A DNA stretch of 64,000 bases from Vibrio penaeicida (GTDB taxonomy: Bacteria; Pseudomonadota; Gammaproteobacteria; Enterobacterales; Vibrionaceae): contig NZ_JAUYVM010000005.1 in assembly GCF_030689305.1 (NCBI RefSeq), forward strand, positions 124,001-188,000, written 5' to 3'. The number at the start of each line of letters is the position of its first letter. Positions within the stretch are counted from its first letter, which is position 1. Both the position numbers and the translations under genes were made by a program. The notes under the pieces were generated by a model that did no database searches, was not told where the DNA came from, and saw only the letters and a list, made by a program, of their open reading frames with translations. Below, piece after piece: positions 1-8,623 of the stretch.

Positions 1-120
1 AATCTCAGTACCGAATAAAATATCGGGTTCATCCACAATGGGTAGCAGTGTATTTTGAGCTTGAGCGAGATACTTGTCAAAAACTCCGGCTTTTTTGGCA
101 AAAAGTCGGATTTTTAACAA
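1..120 (-). CDS. possible 5' end of a gene running off the left edge (weak)
   Basis: On the minus strand a frame stays open from a TTG at 118-120 to the window edge, about 40 codons, with no stop. The frame is also open upstream of the TTG. There is no clear ribosome binding site, and the product is not recognised. It may be the start of a real gene or a chance open frame; 120 bases are too few to decide. Confidence 0.2.
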   Translation of the reverse strand, partial: MLKIRLFAKKAGVFDKYLAQAQNTLLPIVDEPDILFGTEI

Positions 121-241
121 AGTAAAAACATGATCACAGGAATTTCGCGACAGTTTATGCAATATAGTGCAAACAAATTCGCGCAGATTTAACGTATTAG
201 AGTTCTATTTTTTCCGCAGTTTGAATAGGGAAGGCATGGAG

Positions 242-1036
242 TTAGTGTTTGTTCAAAAGACGCTTCTTATAGACAGATGGGGAGATTCCCTGAAGGCGTG
301 AAAAAGTATGGGTAAATGTACTTTGCCCAGAAAACCCAGTCAGCTCAGCGATATGACCTAAACTTAGATTTCCTTGTTCAATGAGTTTTTTTGCCATGTC
401 GACACGTCGTCCAAGTACATATTGATGTGGTGTAACACCGGTTTGCTCTTTGAAAAGCATGTGAAACTGGCTTTCTCCCAAGAAGACACTACCAGCAAGC
501 TGGATAACGGTAATTCTATGGCTCAGGTGCTGCTCGATATAGCGATCCACAGCATCCATATCTAGTCGACCGTCTTTCTGTAAAGCTTGGAAGGACTTCA
601 GGTGTCGTTGCAAGAGAGCAACCACTGTATCATTACATGCTCGGCTCAATAATTCATCAGCAGGGCTATTGCGCATTTCACTTACAAGCATTGCAATCAA
701 TTGCTGTATCTGGTTATCGAGCTGAAAATAGATATCTTTCTTTCCTAGCTCATTCAATTTTTGCAATACCAGAGGATCGTACTCACTCATCATAGGCATA
801 TTGAGCACCAGAATGTCCGACTTACCGATTCCTCCAAAAGCATGTTGTGAAGAAGCCGTTACCACACAACCTTGACCAGGACCGATAAAATTCCCAACCC
901 CAGCAACGTCAAATTCTGCCTGCCCATTCAACCCAATCACGATCTGAGTATATTCATGATCATGGTTGTTCATTTCACTGGGAAGCGTCATCACTTGAGC
1001 AGGCATAAGCCCAATAAGACCGTTATTATTTTTCAT
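242..1036 (-). CDS. AraC-family transcriptional regulator
   Basis: A 264-residue protein with an N-terminal cupin-like sensing half (about residues 15-100) and a C-terminal pair of helix-turn-helix motifs (about 165-260), including the family hallmark TGFSGQSTFTHTFSRLQG near the end. This is the usual size and order for a ligand-responsive AraC activator. It starts at ATG 1036, with a long gene-free stretch upstream. The ligand and targets cannot be told: no enzyme or transporter is joined to it on either side within the window. Family assignment is firm, function is open. Confidence 0.9.
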   Translation of the reverse strand: MKNNNGLIGLMPAQVMTLPSEMNNHDHEYTQIVIGLNGQAEFDVAGVGNFIGPGQGCVVTASSQHAFGGIGKSDILVLNMPMMSEYDPLVLQKLNELGKKDIYFQLDNQIQQLIAMLVSEMRNSPADELLSRACNDTVVALLQRHLKSFQALQKDGRLDMDAVDRYIEQHLSHRITVIQLAGSVFLGESQFHMLFKEQTGVTPHQYVLGRRVDMAKKLIEQGNLSLGHIAELTGFSGQSTFTHTFSRLQGISPSVYKKRLLNKH

Positions 1037-1454
1037 GGCAACACCGGAAATTCATAGGCTTGTGTGCACTATGACGACTAAAAATATGAAGCAAGATCAC
1101 AAAGGTTGAAATAGTATCATCGAGCAGTGTACCTGCGGGCTTCAACTTGAGTCAAAAAAGGTTACATTTCACGGAACAATGATCAAGTGCACATAAATTA
1201 CGGTCAATGCTTACTCAATCCACTTTAATCGCATTTTTTTATATCAAAACTAAGAAAATTGTGAAATTCTCAAAGACAGAGTAGACTTTTTAGAGTTCAA
1301 TAAGTTGGGCGACTTGATTCTTTACTCATTAGCTCAAAAAACTAAGAGATTGAATGTGCTTAATTTCATACTTAATTTAAGTTCAATTCAGTCAAAATTA
1401 TGACCTTATCAGAGCAGTAAGGTTACTTACGAAATGAATATCATGCAGGGAATT
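1037..1454. other. gene-free spacer between divergent genes
   Basis: About 420 bases that must hold the promoters of the AraC gene (leftward) and the exported PEGA protein (rightward). I see no open frame of substance, no perfect long palindrome and no terminator. The right part, from about 1190, is AT-rich. Confidence 0.5.
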
Positions 1455-2558
1455 ATGATCAAACGTCGACTCCCAGCGCTTTTGCTTGCGCTTACCCCAG
1501 TTTGGCTACCTTCCTCTTTACAGGCTGAAGAGATACAAAGCGTTGATTTAGTGGCAGCTATCGATGAAAAAATCACTCAAAATCAAGAGAAAATTGATTC
1601 TGTCGATGATGAACACTTCGAAGAAGCCAAAACGCACTCTCAACTCAAGCAACAATCAGAGCAACTGCAACGCGAGTATGCTGAATTAGTTGCTAAACGG
1701 AATCGAGCAAAAAGTGCTCTGGATAAGCAATTCACCCGTTTGGTAGAAGAGCCTGATATCGACCTCTCCAGCTTCCAAAAGCAGTACCAAGAGTCTTGGG
1801 TCGCGGTTAAAGGAAATCAAAAAGAGCAACTCAGCCAACAACACCTTGTCAGTGAAAGCGAGATGCGCCTTTCTCAGCTTAAGCAGCAGCAAGCTCACTT
1901 GAACGCAGCGCAACAAAATCTGCAAGAATCCCGTGTCGAAGCGCGAGTAAAGAGGCTCGCAGCCGAATTACGTGAGAGTGCCGTTCTTGAAACCAGTTAC
2001 AAGACAACGTGTTCAGCAAGCATGACTCTGCGTGACTGTGCGAACCGAGGCAAGCATTTAACCAAACAAAAAGCCGTCAATACATTTAAGTCTCGATTGA
2101 TAGGTCAGCTAACTGAAGCGAACGTGGCAAAGCAACACTTACAAGATGTACAACTTAATATTCACGTTCAAGATAGCCAAATCATTAAAAGTGGCTTTTC
2201 TGGTGACAACAGTTACGCAACAAAAATGCAAGCTCAACTGCAAGCCAAACCTGAATCGCTTGCTGCATGTAAACTGCTAGGGGTTGCAAACCGCTATTGT
2301 TACACCGAATCGAATGTTGTTACTACATCCAAAATCGATAAGGCATGGGTAAACATTACGGTACGCTCCGATCAATACGAAGATGACGTTACCGTCAACG
2401 GAGTGAGATATGGAAGCACTCCTGTTGAGTTAGTGCTTCCAGCGGGTCGTCACCAGATTACTGTTTCCAAAGAAGGTTTTGAAACATACAGCCGACAGAT
2501 TACTATTAACGGTAATGACACTATTTGGGTTAAACTGAGACCTGAAAAGCATGGGTAG
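1455..2558 (+). CDS. exported coiled-coil protein with C-terminal PEGA domain
   Basis: The favoured start is ATG 1455, preceded by AGGGAATT; this gives a clean signal peptide (MIKRRLPALLLAL... cut after SLQA). An upstream in-frame ATG at 1434 would add seven residues before the basic region. After the signal come about 130 residues rich in Gln, Glu, Lys and Leu that look like an alpha-helical coiled coil, a middle part with paired cysteines, and a C-terminal PEGA domain (about residues 290-365; YGSTPVELVLPAG, then VSKEGFETYSR). PEGA domains are surface or envelope beta-domains. The protein is a full-length paralogue of the first part of the next gene but lacks its enzyme-like domain. Function unknown; an envelope location is inferred. 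Confidence 0.75.
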   Translation: MIKRRLPALLLALTPVWLPSSLQAEEIQSVDLVAAIDEKITQNQEKIDSVDDEHFEEAKTHSQLKQQSEQLQREYAELVAKRNRAKSALDKQFTRLVEEPDIDLSSFQKQYQESWVAVKGNQKEQLSQQHLVSESEMRLSQLKQQQAHLNAAQQNLQESRVEARVKRLAAELRESAVLETSYKTTCSASMTLRDCANRGKHLTKQKAVNTFKSRLIGQLTEANVAKQHLQDVQLNIHVQDSQIIKSGFSGDNSYATKMQAQLQAKPESLAACKLLGVANRYCYTESNVVTTSKIDKAWVNITVRSDQYEDDVTVNGVRYGSTPVELVLPAGRHQITVSKEGFETYSRQITINGNDTIWVKLRPEKHG

Positions 2559-2606
2559 AGCCCAAGTTCGGCACGAAATATCGCCGATTTACACGTAATT
2601 TCTTAT

Positions 2607-2652
2607 CGCCATTTTGTTTATATCAATCTTCATTGATCGTGACAAAATGGCG
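2607..2652. repeat. long two-part hairpin between the paralogous genes
   Basis: CGCCATTTTGT at 2607-2617 is exactly complementary to ACAAAATGGCG at 2642-2652. The enclosed bases hold a second stem, ATCAAT at 2622-2627 with ATTGAT at 2632-2637. It is followed only by CTTTAG, so it is a poor intrinsic terminator. It may stabilise the upstream mRNA or lower read-through into the second gene. Confidence 0.55.
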
Positions 2653-2688
2653 CTTTAGTTAAGCAAACAACACGAATTAGAACTGAAC

Positions 2689-4512
2689 ATGAGACAAGGA
2701 TTACCAGCGCTTTTGTTGGCTCTTTCACCGAGCCTGATATCAGTAACAGCATATGCTGAGGCTTTGGATATCACGAATGTTTCAAAAGCTATGAGTTCGA
2801 AGGAGGCTGAAATCCAGTCTGTCGGTACTCAGGAAACGGACATTCAGGCAGCCATTCGAAAGCTCCAAGCAGAGTTGCTGCAGGTGGAACAAGATGAAAA
2901 CCGCCTTGATAACAAAAGGCTGAAAGCCAAACAAGCACTGGAAAGACAGTATGCTCGAATGCTGGATGACCCTGAGCTAGACCTTGCCTCGAGCCAAAAA
3001 GCTTATCAGGATGCGTGGGCAAAACTGAAGCAAAATCAACAGCAGCAACTTGATGTCGAGCACCAAATTCAAGAGCAGAAAATTTCCTTATCAAGTTCAA
3101 AAGCCAAAAGTGCACAACTCAACGCTGAACTTCAAGAATTAGAAGAGAGCCACTTTCGCTTGCGTGCAGATCTACTGCAAAACGAGTTAACGGTTCAAAC
3201 TTCCCAAACGGTCTCTTACCTCCATAACTGTGCTCAGGATGCTACTCTGGCGCAATGTAAGGAACAAACCACAGGGTTAGCGCTTCAAAAAGCCGTTAAT
3301 CAATTCCAGTCTGCATTAGTTAATAACACAACGGAAAGTGATGTAGTTAAACAGCACCTTCAGCAAACCGCATTAAATATTCATGTTGTAAGCCATCAAC
3401 CGGTCAAAACAGGTTTTGTAAACGGTGGTCAGTACCAAGCAAAAATTGATGTTGCCATCGAATCGCGTCCTTCGTTAAACGCAGCCTGTCGATTACTTAA
3501 TATTGATTCAGCTTACTGCTTTGACCCGAGCGAAAAGCTCGAAAAATCAAGTACGCAGAAAGAAGTAAGATGGGTAACGTTAACGGTTCGTTCGAATCAA
3601 TACGACGATAGTGTGTTGATTAATGAGGTGAGCTACGGTTCAACGCCTGTCGATATAATGCTACCAACAGGTGCTCACACTGTGAGCGTCAAAAAAGAGG
3701 GCTTCAGTTCATTTAGCCGTGAAATGACGCTCAAGCAAGACGGTAACCTACGAGCGGTATTAGTTGAGAATGCTAACCTTCCCCGTTCTGGGAAAGCCTT
3801 TGCAGACCAAGTTGGTGAACCCACAGCTGCGCCACAAATGATTGTTGTTGGAGCAGGTAATTACTATGTGGGCAAGAATGGCTCTCAGCAAGTCGAGTTA
3901 ACACGCGCATATTCAATTTCATCAACACCCATCACTGTTATGCAATTTGCTGCATTTGTAAACGACACGGGTTACAAAACAGTCGCAGAACAAAACAAAA
4001 CCTGCTCCACAATGGAAAATAGTGTAGACGTGGAGGTTGATGGTAATTATTGGCGTCAACCCGGCTTCAAACAAAGTGATCAGTCCCCTGTTGTGTGCCT
4101 CAGTAGAAGCGATGCCCGTGCGTATGCAAAATGGCTAAGTAATAAAACAGGCTACCAATACCGCCTCCCTACGGAACAAGAATGGGAAATTGCCGCTCGT
4201 GCAGGCACGTCCAGTAATTATTGGTGGGGCGATGAGTTTGGTACTGGTAAAGCGAATACAGGTTGGGCTGGCACTAAGTGGTCAAATGTGAGCAGTTCCC
4301 CTGTCAAAGCATTCCGCCCAAATGCACTTGGTTTGTACGACATGGTGGGCAATGTTTGGGAATGGACAAATAATCGATACGGTAGCGCAAAAGGCGGTGC
4401 TTGGAGCTTTGCCCCTGCAAAAGCTTCAGCACATGAATCCTTGGAAGTCGCTCCAGAATCAACAACGAACTACATCGGGTTCCGAGTTGTTCGAATGCTC
4501 ACAAAGGGTTAA
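2689..4512 (+). CDS. exported PEGA protein fused to a formylglycine-enzyme-like (SUMF1/FGE) domain
   Basis: A 607-residue protein. Residues 1-24 are a signal peptide; about 25-170 form a predicted coiled coil; about 295-365 form a PEGA domain (YGSTPVDIMLPTG, VSKKEGF-type core); about 380-603 form an FGE-sulfatase/C-type-lectin-like domain with hallmark pieces YRLPTEQEWEIAARAG, GLYDMVGNVWEWTNN and GFRVVRML. The N-terminal 360 residues parallel the neighbouring exported protein at 1455-2558, so the pair arose by duplication with gain or loss of the last domain. FGE-like domains in bacteria include oxidases, nonheme-iron enzymes and pure binding domains, so no reaction is assigned. A strong terminator follows. 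Confidence 0.8.
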   Translation: MRQGLPALLLALSPSLISVTAYAEALDITNVSKAMSSKEAEIQSVGTQETDIQAAIRKLQAELLQVEQDENRLDNKRLKAKQALERQYARMLDDPELDLASSQKAYQDAWAKLKQNQQQQLDVEHQIQEQKISLSSSKAKSAQLNAELQELEESHFRLRADLLQNELTVQTSQTVSYLHNCAQDATLAQCKEQTTGLALQKAVNQFQSALVNNTTESDVVKQHLQQTALNIHVVSHQPVKTGFVNGGQYQAKIDVAIESRPSLNAACRLLNIDSAYCFDPSEKLEKSSTQKEVRWVTLTVRSNQYDDSVLINEVSYGSTPVDIMLPTGAHTVSVKKEGFSSFSREMTLKQDGNLRAVLVENANLPRSGKAFADQVGEPTAAPQMIVVGAGNYYVGKNGSQQVELTRAYSISSTPITVMQFAAFVNDTGYKTVAEQNKTCSTMENSVDVEVDGNYWRQPGFKQSDQSPVVCLSRSDARAYAKWLSNKTGYQYRLPTEQEWEIAARAGTSSNYWWGDEFGTGKANTGWAGTKWSNVSSSPVKAFRPNALGLYDMVGNVWEWTNNRYGSAKGGAWSFAPAKASAHESLEVAPESTTNYIGFRVVRMLTKG

Positions 4513-4537
4513 GAATTTTTCTTTATCTTCACTCAGT

Positions 4538-4567
4538 AAAAAGGGCTTCCAAACGGAAGCCCTTTTT
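4538..4567. terminator. bidirectional intrinsic terminator
   Basis: A perfect 13-bp inverted repeat, AAAAAGGGCTTCC (4538-4550) and GGAAGCCCTTTTT (4555-4567), around AAAC. The A and T tracts make it work in both directions, ending the PEGA/FGE gene from the left and the metal transporter operon from the right. Confidence 0.9.
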
Positions 4568-4650
4568 ATATAACTGTCTGAACGAAAATAGCTAGTCTCA
4601 GCTTTGAATATACATATTCAATTAGCTGGCAACTGCATTTTAATTCCTTA

Positions 4651-5520
4651 TTATTCGTTGCACTCCGTGCGTACTGCTAGCGGTTTCGCTTTGCCAAGGT
4701 AAGTTCGAAACTTGGCGAACGACAACGCAACAATGAAGCAGAACGCTTGAACGAGAACAATACACGCACTGGTTGCGCCATCAATATGGAAACTGATCAA
4801 TGTACCCGCTAATGTCGAACCGATTGACACGGACAGCGCTATTGTCAGCATGTTGGTAAACTTTTTGGTCAATACAAAGGCTGTGATACCAGGAGAAACC
4901 AGCATTGCAACGACCATAATGACGCCTACAGCCTGAATGGTCGCGACTATGGTTAATGCCAGCATAATAAGCAAACCATAGTGTAAGAGCGTTACAGGTA
5001 AGCCAGCAACACGTGCGTGGCTCTTATCAAAGCAGTAAAGCAAGAAATCATGTCGAAATACAACCATCACACAAAAAACAATGACGGAAATAACAACCGT
5101 TTGCCAAAACTCAAAATCACTAATGCCTAGCATGTTACCAAACAAGATGTGTAACAAGTGCTGATCGGTTTCTATCTTAGCGAACATTACCAATCCAAGA
5201 GCAAACATGCCCGAGAATACAATGCCCATTACAGTATCTTCTTTCACCCGACTATTTTCTTTTATATAACCAGTCAGAAGTGCACAAGCGAGTCCAGAGA
5301 CAAACGCACCAATCGGTAGCGCAATACCCACAACATAAGCCACCACAATACCAGGTAAGACTGCGTGAGAAATCGCATCGCCCATCAAAGACCAGCCTTT
5401 AAGCACCAAATAACACGATAGGATGGCACACACGCTGCCCACGGCTAAGCCAGCCCATAGCGCACGCATCATAAATGGGTATTGGAACGGCTCGATAATC
5501 CAGCTAAACAACGCTTCCAT
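4651..5520 (-). CDS. sitD: Mn/Fe ABC transporter, second permease subunit
   Basis: A 289-residue inner-membrane protein with eight or nine hydrophobic segments, of the ABC-3 metal permease family. Hallmarks are the early LKGWSLMGDAISHAVLPG region and the later VGVIMVVAMLVSPG segment. It shares one base with the stop of the upstream permease gene at 5520, so the two are translationally coupled. It is the last gene of a four-gene operon matching the SitABCD/YfeABCD layout of binding protein, ATPase and two permeases. Metal preference (Mn or Fe) cannot be read from the sequence. Confidence 0.88.
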   Translation of the reverse strand: MEALFSWIIEPFQYPFMMRALWAGLAVGSVCAILSCYLVLKGWSLMGDAISHAVLPGIVVAYVVGIALPIGAFVSGLACALLTGYIKENSRVKEDTVMGIVFSGMFALGLVMFAKIETDQHLLHILFGNMLGISDFEFWQTVVISVIVFCVMVVFRHDFLLYCFDKSHARVAGLPVTLLHYGLLIMLALTIVATIQAVGVIMVVAMLVSPGITAFVLTKKFTNMLTIALSVSIGSTLAGTLISFHIDGATSACIVLVQAFCFIVALSFAKFRTYLGKAKPLAVRTECNE

Positions 5521-6398
5521 TACGCTCTCCTAGCCAATTTGCTGGCGCTGCTCAGCCGACCCAAAGCAGCAATGCGATCAGAAAATAAGCCGTACTTAGG
5601 CGCAAACAAAAACGCAAGCATGAACAATATGGTTTGAATCAAAACAATAATGCCGCCTGTCGTACCATCTAAGAAATAGCTGATATACGCACCCAGTCCA
5701 CTACTCAATAGTCCAATAGTTGTGGCAATAACGAGCAACCAACCAAATCGGTCGGTCAACAGATACGCCGTAGCACCAGGAGTGATAACCATTGCAATAA
5801 CAAGTACCGCCCCTACCGTTTGCAATGATGCAACTGTACAAGCGCTTAAAAGAGTGAAGAAAAGTATCTTCAATTTAACAGGAGAAAGACCAACCGATGA
5901 AGCTTGGGTTTCATCAAAAAAAACAAGCATGAGGTCTTTCCATAGCAGCCCTAGAATCACCAAAGATACGCCTGAAATAATGACAATTTGATAAAGGTCT
6001 TCGGGTCCAATACTCAGGATATTGCCGAAAATAATTGCTTGGACGTTTATGGAGGTTGGGTTAAGCGAGATCAGCAACAATCCGGCAGCAAAAAAGGTCG
6101 TAAAAATAAACCCTATAATGGCGTCTTCTTTCAAATGTGATAGTGATTTCAGCGCCGCAATACTCAAAGATGCAAGGAACCCAGAAAAGAATGCACCAAC
6201 CGCGTAAGGCAACCCCAGAGCATAAGCGCCTGCTACACCAGGGACAACAGAGTGCGAAAGAGCATCACCAATAAGGGACCAACCTTTCAACATAAGAAAG
6301 GCTGAAAGAAACGCGCACACGGCCCCCACAATCGCACTCGCAAATATCGCGTTAAGCATGTATTCGTAGCTTAGGGGCTCCAATAAATATTCCAACAT
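5520..6398 (-). CDS. sitC: Mn/Fe ABC transporter, first permease subunit
   Basis: A 292-residue ABC-3 family integral membrane protein, clearly paralogous to the next permease (compare LKGWSLIGDALSHSVVPG with its counterpart). Multiple transmembrane segments span almost the whole length, with the conserved VGAVLVIAMVITPGA helix near residue 200. Start and stop overlap neighbouring genes by one base on each side. The two permeases probably form the heterodimeric channel of the importer. Confidence 0.88.
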   Translation of the reverse strand: MLEYLLEPLSYEYMLNAIFASAIVGAVCAFLSAFLMLKGWSLIGDALSHSVVPGVAGAYALGLPYAVGAFFSGFLASLSIAALKSLSHLKEDAIIGFIFTTFFAAGLLLISLNPTSINVQAIIFGNILSIGPEDLYQIVIISGVSLVILGLLWKDLMLVFFDETQASSVGLSPVKLKILFFTLLSACTVASLQTVGAVLVIAMVITPGATAYLLTDRFGWLLVIATTIGLLSSGLGAYISYFLDGTTGGIIVLIQTILFMLAFLFAPKYGLFSDRIAALGRLSSASKLARRA

Positions 6399-7327
6399 TA
6401 CTGATCCACCTGGCTTTTTTGATCGCGATTAGGTTCGCCACTATTGGATTCATCGCGATGTTGAGCTTCGCTGATTAGAGTAGAGTCATTTCTGTTGGTT
6501 CCATAGAAAACCGCGGGTTTCTCGTGATCGGAAATGATCGTAACAGCACGGCGATCCGCATCGTTGTGCAGTTCTTCACCAGGAATGCCAACGTGTTTGA
6601 GAACCCCACCAAATGTCGCCTCTAGGTTTTGCTGAGTAAACGTTACATCTAAGGAGCCTGCAGCAATAACCGTTCTGTTTATAAACACCACTTCATTGCA
6701 ATAATCTGGAATACTTCCCAAATTATGAGTGGACACTAAAATCAGATGTCCTTCAGCCCGAAGTTCTCTAAATAACTGCATAATGGCACTTTCTGTGGTG
6801 AAATCGACACCAGTAAAAGGCTCATCAAGTAATATTGTTTTGCTTTCTTGAGCCAGAGCTCTTGCCAAAAAAACACGTTTTTTCTGTCCACCGGAAAGTT
6901 CGCCAATTTGTCGTTCAGCTAACTGGCTAATTCCCATTCGGTCCATCGCTGAAGCGACTTTCGCCTTATCTGTTTTACTCGGTCGGCGAAGAAAATTCAT
7001 AAACCCAAAACGACCTTGCATCACTACATCTTTAACTAGGATGGGAAAATCCCAGTCGATATCCTCACTTTGAGGTACGTAAGCCACTAAATTACTTTTT
7101 AGAGCTTTACGTATGGTCATCCCAGAGACACAAATGTCACCAGACGAGAGCTTCACAAGCCCCATGATGCTTTTAAAAAGCGTCGATTTACCACCGCCAT
7201 TGATCCCAACGAGGGCACATATCGTGCCCCCGCTAAGAGAGAAATTAACGTGATTAATAGCTGTGAAGCCGTTGTTGTATGTCACACCAACGTTGGATAC
7301 TTCTAAGCTGGCCGACACCGAACTCAT
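6398..7327 (-). CDS. sitB: Mn/Fe ABC transporter ATP-binding subunit
   Basis: A 309-residue ABC ATPase. The Walker A motif reads GINGGGKST, the Q-loop follows near VPQSEDIDW, the signature is LSGGQKKR, Walker B is TILLDEPF and the switch histidine is in VSTHN. The metal-transporter subfamily is supported by its permease and binding-protein neighbours. About 60 residues after the ATPase core form a polar tail rich in Asp, Asn, Glu and Arg, longer than typical for the family. It overlaps the binding-protein gene by four bases (ATGA) and the permease gene by one. Confidence 0.9.
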   Translation of the reverse strand: MSSVSASLEVSNVGVTYNNGFTAINHVNFSLSGGTICALVGINGGGKSTLFKSIMGLVKLSSGDICVSGMTIRKALKSNLVAYVPQSEDIDWDFPILVKDVVMQGRFGFMNFLRRPSKTDKAKVASAMDRMGISQLAERQIGELSGGQKKRVFLARALAQESKTILLDEPFTGVDFTTESAIMQLFRELRAEGHLILVSTHNLGSIPDYCNEVVFINRTVIAAGSLDVTFTQQNLEATFGGVLKHVGIPGEELHNDADRRAVTIISDHEKPAVFYGTNRNDSTLISEAQHRDESNSGEPNRDQKSQVDQ

Positions 7328-8205
7328 AATTCAAATCCATCCGCTACAGTTTGTGTAGTTACTTTCAGTAAATCTAGATAGGTAGGAACAGGACCATTTT
7401 GAGTAGACAGAGAATCAACGTATAGCACACCGCCATATTTAGCATTAGTTTCTCTTACAACCTGTTTTGCAGGCTTGTCCGAAATGGTGCTTTCACTAAA
7501 CACTACCGGAATTTGGTTGTCACGAATCTTATCGATAAGTGATTTAACCTGTTTTGGCGTGCCTTGCTGGTCAGCATTGATCGGCCACAAGTACGCTTCT
7601 TTTAAATCATAATCTTTCGCTAAGTAACTAAACGCACCTTCGCTGGTTACTAACCAACGTTTATCTTTTGGAATCGCACTCAATTGCTTGCGAATTGGCG
7701 CATCGAGATTCTTAACCTTTTCAGAATACGCTGCTGCATTACTATTATAGGTCGAAGCATTTACTGGGTCATGTTTTACGAGCGCTTTACGGATGTTTTC
7801 AATGTAAACAAGAGCGTTGCTTGTAGACATCCACGCATGAGGGTTGGGTTTACCTTGATAAGGACCGTCGTAAATGGAAAGTGGCGCAATTCCTTCTGTT
7901 AGCGTTACAGATGGAACACCTTCAATATTACTAAAAAAACGCTCGAACCAGCGTTCAAGGTTCATTCCGTTCCACATAACCAAGTCAGCTGATTGAGCTT
8001 TTACAATGTCTTTTGGAGTAGGCTGATAGTCATGAATTTCTGCTCCAGGTTTAGTAATAGAAACGACTTCAGCAGCATCACCAGCTACATTCTGCGCTAT
8101 ATCTTGAATAATGGTAAACGTAGTAACAACTTTGAAATTAGCAGTAGCCATACCTGGTACCAATATAAGGCCACACAACCCCAGCTGGGCTAAAATCTTC
8201 TTCAT
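7324..8205 (-). CDS. sitA: periplasmic Mn/Fe-binding protein of ABC importer
   Basis: A 293-residue cluster 9 (ZnuA/TroA/SitA) solute-binding protein. A signal peptide ends at about GMATA/NF. Metal-ligand motifs of the family are visible: the first His in [13 protein letters not shown], the second in KPNPHAWMS, an acidic residue in the SEGAF region and the late FSESTISD segment. It lacks the long His-rich loop typical of zinc-binding ZnuA, which favours Mn or Fe. It is the first gene of the operon, with GGATG before ATG 8205 and a Fur-like box about 40 bases upstream, so induction by metal shortage is expected. Confidence 0.9.
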   Translation of the reverse strand: MKKILAQLGLCGLILVPGMATANFKVVTTFTIIQDIAQNVAGDAAEVVSITKPGAEIHDYQPTPKDIVKAQSADLVMWNGMNLERWFERFFSNIEGVPSVTLTEGIAPLSIYDGPYQGKPNPHAWMSTSNALVYIENIRKALVKHDPVNASTYNSNAAAYSEKVKNLDAPIRKQLSAIPKDKRWLVTSEGAFSYLAKDYDLKEAYLWPINADQQGTPKQVKSLIDKIRDNQIPVVFSESTISDKPAKQVVRETNAKYGGVLYVDSLSTQNGPVPTYLDLLKVTTQTVADGFEL

Positions 8206-8243
8206 TTTTTCATCCTGAATCCATTAGATGCTGCAATCGTAAA

Positions 8244-8258
8244 TGATAACTATTATCA
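8244..8258. promoter_or_regulatory. Fur/Mur-like operator upstream of sitA
   Basis: TGATAACTATTATCA has TGATAA and TTATCA arms, close to the 7-1-7 Fur core TGATAATnATTATCA. It lies 39-53 bases before the sitA start, where a repressor would block transcription. Metal-responsive repression of the operon is inferred from this and from the transporter type. Confidence 0.7.
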
Positions 8259-8323
8259 CTTCAACAAAAACACGAGTATTTAAAGCCTAAGTATCCCCTA
8301 ATTACGTGCTTCAGGTGAACAAT

Positions 8324-8343
8324 AATACGATATTTATCGTATT
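8324..8343. promoter_or_regulatory. 20-bp perfect palindrome, possible operator
   Basis: AATACGATA and TATCGTATT flank a central TT, a perfect 9-2-9 inverted repeat. It sits between the sitA promoter and the hairpin string at 8420-8568. The size fits a dimeric regulator site; no matching regulator is recognised. Confidence 0.4.
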
Positions 8344-8360
8344 TAGACCGTTTTTTCCTT

Positions 8361-8384
8361 AAAAGGGGGGAATTCCCCCCTTTT
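8361..8384. terminator. G6/C6 palindrome with flanking A and T tracts
   Basis: Four A, six G, AATT, six C and four T form a perfect 24-bp palindrome, and a fifth T follows. As RNA it would fold to a very GC-strong stem with U-rich tail on either strand, so it may act as a bidirectional terminator isolating the sit promoter region from what follows. No upstream gene needs it in the rightward direction. Confidence 0.45.
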
Positions 8385-8419
8385 TCAAAAAAAAATACTG
8401 TTTTATCTTAAGTGTCATA

Positions 8420-8568
8420 GAGTTAGATACAGTCCAGTGTATTTAACTCTCGGTATCATATTGATACCAGTTATGATCGCTTAGACCCTGAAGCCGATCA
8501 TAACCTCTTCTACACGTCGACAAGATGTATCTTGTATTTTGCCAGCTCCCTCAAGCTGGCTTTTTTTT
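8420..8568 (+). ncRNA. candidate structured RNA: five hairpins ending in an intrinsic terminator
   Basis: Five successive stems are visible: GAGTTAGATAC/GTATTTAACTC (8420-8430/8439-8449, one G-U); GGTATC/GATACC (8452-8457/8463-8468); GTTATGATCG/CGATCATAAC (8470-8479/8495-8504, extendable by GCTT/AAGC past a bulge); ACAAGAT/ATCTTGT (8520-8526/8529-8535); and GCCAGCT/AGCTGGC (8541-8547/8554-8560) followed by eight T. There is no credible open frame. TTATCT at about 8403 could be a -10 element. Reading on the plus strand is set by the T run. It could be a trans-acting small RNA or a terminated leader of the LuxR-type gene that starts 56 bases later. I do not match it to a named Vibrio RNA. Confidence 0.55.
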
Positions 8569-8623
8569 AAACAAGCCCGCTTGAACGTATAACATACGCT
8601 GTAATCTCTATTTTGAGACTGAT

